A stretch of 8,555 nt of DNA from an uncultured Bacteroidales bacterium (GTDB taxonomy: Bacteria; Bacteroidota; Bacteroidia; Bacteroidales; UBA932). Each line of letters begins with the position of its first letter. Positions within the stretch are counted from its first letter, which is position 1. The stretch is from positions 1 through 8,555 of the forward strand of contig ONFK01000057.1 in assembly GCA_900317065.1 (NCBI GenBank), in the 5' to 3' direction. A model generated the notes under the pieces. That model did not search any database. It was not told the DNA's origin and saw only the letters and a list, made by a program, of their open reading frames with translations. A program made the position numbers and the translations under genes. Below, in pieces: positions 6,572 to 8,555 of this stretch.

Positions 6572-7324
6572 ATGGAAAAAGCAACGACAATAGGAATCGA
6601 TTTCTGCGGCATCCGGTGCGAGAATCCCTTTTTTCTTGCCACATCTCCCGCATACGCAGATTACGACAGCCTGTCACGCGCCCTGAAGGCCGGATGGGCC
6701 GGCGTATTCTATGCCATGGACGGCGGCGGGAATGAACTTGACTTATTGAACAGGCTGAAATCGGAATATCCTTCAAAAGTCGCCGTTGCGGCCTTGCCCG
6801 GAAAAAAAGAAGCACTCGTAGCCGAGCTTTTCGAAAAAGTACGGGCCGCCGGCGCAGATGCCCTGCAGATAGATGCGGCTTCCGCACATTTCCTCAGAGG
6901 AGGCCTGCCGCTCCCGCTGATTGTCAAGGATTCGTCAATTACAGAATCCTCTTTGGATGCATATTTGTCCGGAGCAGGAGCCATTACCATAGACACGAGG
7001 CAATCCACATCGAAAAACAGCCGGAATGCAGTGCATCATATTCTGAAGTTGTCCTCCAATCCTATCCTTAAGGGGCTGGACCTGAGTGGAATCTGCGATG
7101 TATGCAGCTGGCGGAATGCGCTCGAACTGCTGCAGGCGGGCTGCTCCACAATACAAGTGCATTCTGACGGAAGTCCCGATGTCTGCAAAGCGATAGCGGG
7201 ACTTGTTTCCGGCCTGGGAGAATACCTGTCGAAGCACGGGCTCCCGGATACATCCTCGCTTGTCGGCGAAAAAAGCCGCAAGCTCCTTAATCTGCGCATT
7301 CTGGCAGGCAGTTCCCAAGACTGA
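6572..7324 (+). CDS. PreA/dihydroorotate dehydrogenase-like protein lacking catalytic motifs
   Basis: A 250-residue protein whose segments track the TIM barrel of the NAD-dependent dihydropyrimidine dehydrogenase subunit PreA. The N-terminal FCGIRCENPFFLATSP (11-26) and GWAGVFYAM (41-49) match PreA, as does the RLKSEYPSKVAVAALPG run (61-77), then AGADALQI (93-100), and near the C-terminus ALELLQAGCSTIQV (183-196) and GLGEYLSKHGL (214-224). E. coli PreA has about 411 residues. Missing here are the NxSCP catalytic loop (it reads DAASA at 101-105), the flavin-contacting Lys after GWGGVVF, the GYSG and GIGG phosphate-binding segments, and the whole C-terminal two-cluster ferredoxin domain. The frame is intact, so it looks like a maintained pseudoenzyme rather than a decayed gene. 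It is divergent from the membrane regulator and probably regulated by it. No signal peptide or membrane helix is seen. The function is unknown. Confidence 0.8.
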   Translation: MEKATTIGIDFCGIRCENPFFLATSPAYADYDSLSRALKAGWAGVFYAMDGGGNELDLLNRLKSEYPSKVAVAALPGKKEALVAELFEKVRAAGADALQIDAASAHFLRGGLPLPLIVKDSSITESSLDAYLSGAGAITIDTRQSTSKNSRNAVHHILKLSSNPILKGLDLSGICDVCSWRNALELLQAGCSTIQVHSDGSPDVCKAIAGLVSGLGEYLSKHGLPDTSSLVGEKSRKLLNLRILAGSSQD

Positions 7325-7334
7325 AGGAATATTG

Positions 7335-7790
7335 TCAGGATGTGATTTGTCTGATGAGCGATTCTATTTCTTCGTACTCGTAACCCCGCGAGAGGGCGAA
7401 TTTGATGAGTTTGAGGCGCCCCTGCGGATCGTCCTGCAGGGAGTGCCATTTGTTCGCGAGGAGTTTCTCGAGGCGGGCAGAGGCCTTTTCGGCGTCTATT
7501 TCTTCCAGCGCGGCCGAGATGTCTGCGTCGGATATGCCTTTCGCCCGGAGCTGGAACCTTATCTTGACAGGGCCCCAGCCCTGCAGGGAGGACTTTTCGC
7601 GGGCGAAGGCGGAAGCATAGCGGGCATCGTCGACAAACTTGTCCGCCACGAGCGAGGCCACCACTTCCTCCGCGGCCTCACGGTTCCATTCCAGTTTTTC
7701 CAGCGCCTTGCGGCGGCTGTCGCCTGCGCAATACTCCCGCTTGGCGCACTGCGCCTGGAACAGGTTTATTATTTCTTTTATATCGCCCAT
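7335..7790 (-). CDS. recX: RecX family regulatory protein
   Basis: RecX binds RecA filaments and modulates recombination and SOS activity in the cytoplasm. This copy has 151 residues, within the family range, and is all-helical with three-helix repeats. The core motif KFVDDARYASAFAREK (51-66) is followed by WGPVKIRFQLRAKGI (72-86), the RecX hallmark, and the N-terminal REYC pattern at 18-21 also fits. The ATG at 7790 gives a normal N-terminus. No -7 box is visible in the 76 bases upstream, so it may be transcribed with the outer-membrane gene before it. It is convergent with the PreA-like gene, leaving 10 bases between the two stops. recA is not in the window. Confidence 0.92.
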   Translation of the reverse strand: MGDIKEIINLFQAQCAKREYCAGDSRRKALEKLEWNREAAEEVVASLVADKFVDDARYASAFAREKSSLQGWGPVKIRFQLRAKGISDADISAALEEIDAEKASARLEKLLANKWHSLQDDPQGRLKLIKFALSRGYEYEEIESLIRQITS

Positions 7791-7808
7791 TTTTCTGTCA
7801 TTCAGATT

Positions 7809-7860
7809 TCGGCAATGCCGACATTGCGACGCCCTCGGCGCAATGCGGCCCTTTGCCGCA
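7809..7860 (-). repeat. Cluster of three inverted repeats between barrel gene and recX
   Basis: Three consecutive GC-rich hairpins can form in this spacer: TCGGC/GCCGA (7809-7813 and 7817-7821, loop AAT), CATTGCG/CGCAATG (7822-7828 and 7839-7845) and TGCGGC/GCCGCA (7844-7849 and 7855-7860). The last two share two bases and so partly exclude each other. No T-run follows on the minus strand, so they are not a classic intrinsic terminator. They could stabilise or process the transcript, or be a remnant of a repetitive element. Confidence 0.6.
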
Positions 7861-7866
7861 ATAAAA

Positions 7867-8555
7867 TCAAAAGTCGAAACCTACTCCGACGTACGCCGAC
7901 CAGCCTCGGTAATCCGACCATTGCAGCCGCGCCCTCACCGGCCCGATTATCGAGTCGTAGGCCAGTTCTCCGGCAAACCCGACGTAGGTCGGCTTCAATT
8001 CGCTGAACTTGACCGGCAGATCGTCGTTGTCGTTGAAATAACCGCCCTGCAGGGTGGCATAGAAGTCCTTTGCAAGACGCGCGCGCAGGTCCAGGTTCAG
8101 CACCATCACATAATCTTTGGCGACGGTGGCGTAATTGAAGCCCGCGAACGGTATCTGACTGTCGATGTAGCGTCCGGGCATGGCACCGCCTACATAATTC
8201 GCGATGAACATATTGTTCCTGGGCGAATCGATGACGCCCCTGATGTAGAAGGACGGCACGAGCGTGAGGAAGCCGCCGAGACGGGCCACGCCCTTGACAT
8301 CGAAACTCAGCACTTTGGCAGAACCGCCCCAGGGCATCATTTGGATGTCGGAACCTATGCTGATTCCCCTGTTGGGGAAATAGAGGTCGTCCAGGGTATA
8401 GTGCCTCAGCGAAGCGTAGATCGAGGTGAAGCCCTTGCTGAGCAGCTGCATCTGGTTCTTCGGGACGGCGGTTCCGGAATCCGTCAGCCAGGAATTGACG
8501 TTGTATTCCTCGTAGCGAATGCCGCTGCGGAAGTCGAAAGTCTCGAACCTGATTC
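7867..8555 (-). CDS. Outer-membrane beta-barrel protein, C-terminal part (patatin/BamA-type barrel)
   Basis: The frame is open to the right window edge, giving about 229 C-terminal residues; the N-terminus lies outside. The Met at 8451 is internal, because the upstream codons read as the same barrel type (IRFETFDFRSGIRYEEY). The sequence is a run of amphipathic strands with aromatic ends and closes with Phe (VGVGFDF), the usual outer-membrane barrel ending. DLYFPNRGISIGSD resembles the Tyr-Phe-Pro-x-Arg-Gly turn of BamA/TamA-type barrels. The pattern of QIPFAGFNY, LDLRARLAKDFYATLQGGYF and IGPVRARLQWSD resembles the C-terminal barrel of Bacteroidota patatin-like phospholipases as I remember them. 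Whether a patatin or POTRA domain precedes it cannot be told from this window. recX follows after 76 bases. Confidence 0.75.
   Translation of the reverse strand, partial: IRFETFDFRSGIRYEEYNVNSWLTDSGTAVPKNQMQLLSKGFTSIYASLRHYTLDDLYFPNRGISIGSDIQMMPWGGSAKVLSFDVKGVARLGGFLTLVPSFYIRGVIDSPRNNMFIANYVGGAMPGRYIDSQIPFAGFNYATVAKDYVMVLNLDLRARLAKDFYATLQGGYFNDNDDLPVKFSELKPTYVGFAGELAYDSIIGPVRARLQWSDYRGWSAYVGVGFDF

Noticed and set aside
6408..6887. A 160-codon N-terminal extension of the membrane regulator in the same frame
   Set aside because: It is Arg/Pro/Ser-rich, covers the promoters and repeats, and runs antisense to the PreA-like gene. Starting at 6407 gives a proper lipoprotein signal peptide.
6572..7324. 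Calling the PreA-like gene a pseudogene
   Set aside because: Losses relative to PreA are in-frame and concentrated in loops, the frame is intact, and it has its own promoter and apparent operator. Decay would be expected to leave stops or frameshifts.
8349..8451. Taking the Met at 8451 as the start of the outer-membrane protein
   Set aside because: The same frame stays open to the window edge and keeps barrel-like alternation, so this Met is internal to a longer, truncated gene.

Overview
The window looks like chromosomal DNA from a GC-rich member of the Bacteroidales (Bacteroidota). The gene families point there: a monofunctional prephenate dehydratase followed by an aminotransferase, a membrane-bound TPR/AraC-type regulator with a lipoprotein signal, and a patatin- or BamA-type barrel protein. 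Start codons lack clear Shine-Dalgarno sequences, and three of the four promoter regions carry the same TAnnTTTG -7 sequence (TATTTTTG), with a TACTTTTG variant at the fourth. No tRNA, rRNA, insertion sequence or CRISPR array is visible.

Left part (1-3144, minus strand): a tight run of four genes in the order rmlD, rmlC, pheA, aminotransferase. Consecutive genes overlap by 11, 8 and 4 bases, so it reads as one operon. It mixes the last two steps of dTDP-L-rhamnose synthesis with the phenylalanine branch of aromatic amino acid synthesis. The aminotransferase runs off the left edge.

Centre (3145-4743): a 31-bp divergent spacer holds two back-to-back -7 boxes that together form a near-perfect palindrome. 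It drives rmlD to the left and rnhA-pdxA to the right (RNase HI, then the vitamin B6 enzyme PdxA, with an ATGA overlap). Both predicted leaders are only a few bases long.

Accessory-looking module (4731-7324): a 558-residue regulator on the minus strand (lipoprotein signal, TPR-like periplasmic part, one membrane helix, AraC-type DNA-binding domain) is divergent from a 250-residue protein related to the dihydropyrimidine dehydrogenase subunit PreA. That protein has lost the flavin, catalytic and iron-sulfur regions but keeps an intact frame. The 164-bp spacer contains a 13-bp direct repeat with a 21-bp period just upstream of the promoter of the PreA-like gene, plus a related inverted half-site beside the regulator's own promoter. 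This arrangement resembles an AraC operator. I infer a two-gene signalling module in which the regulator controls the PreA-like gene; this is the most novel candidate in the window.

Right part (7335-8555, minus strand): recX, a GC-rich spacer with three successive hairpin-forming inverted repeats, and the C-terminal part of an outer-membrane beta-barrel protein that runs off the right edge.
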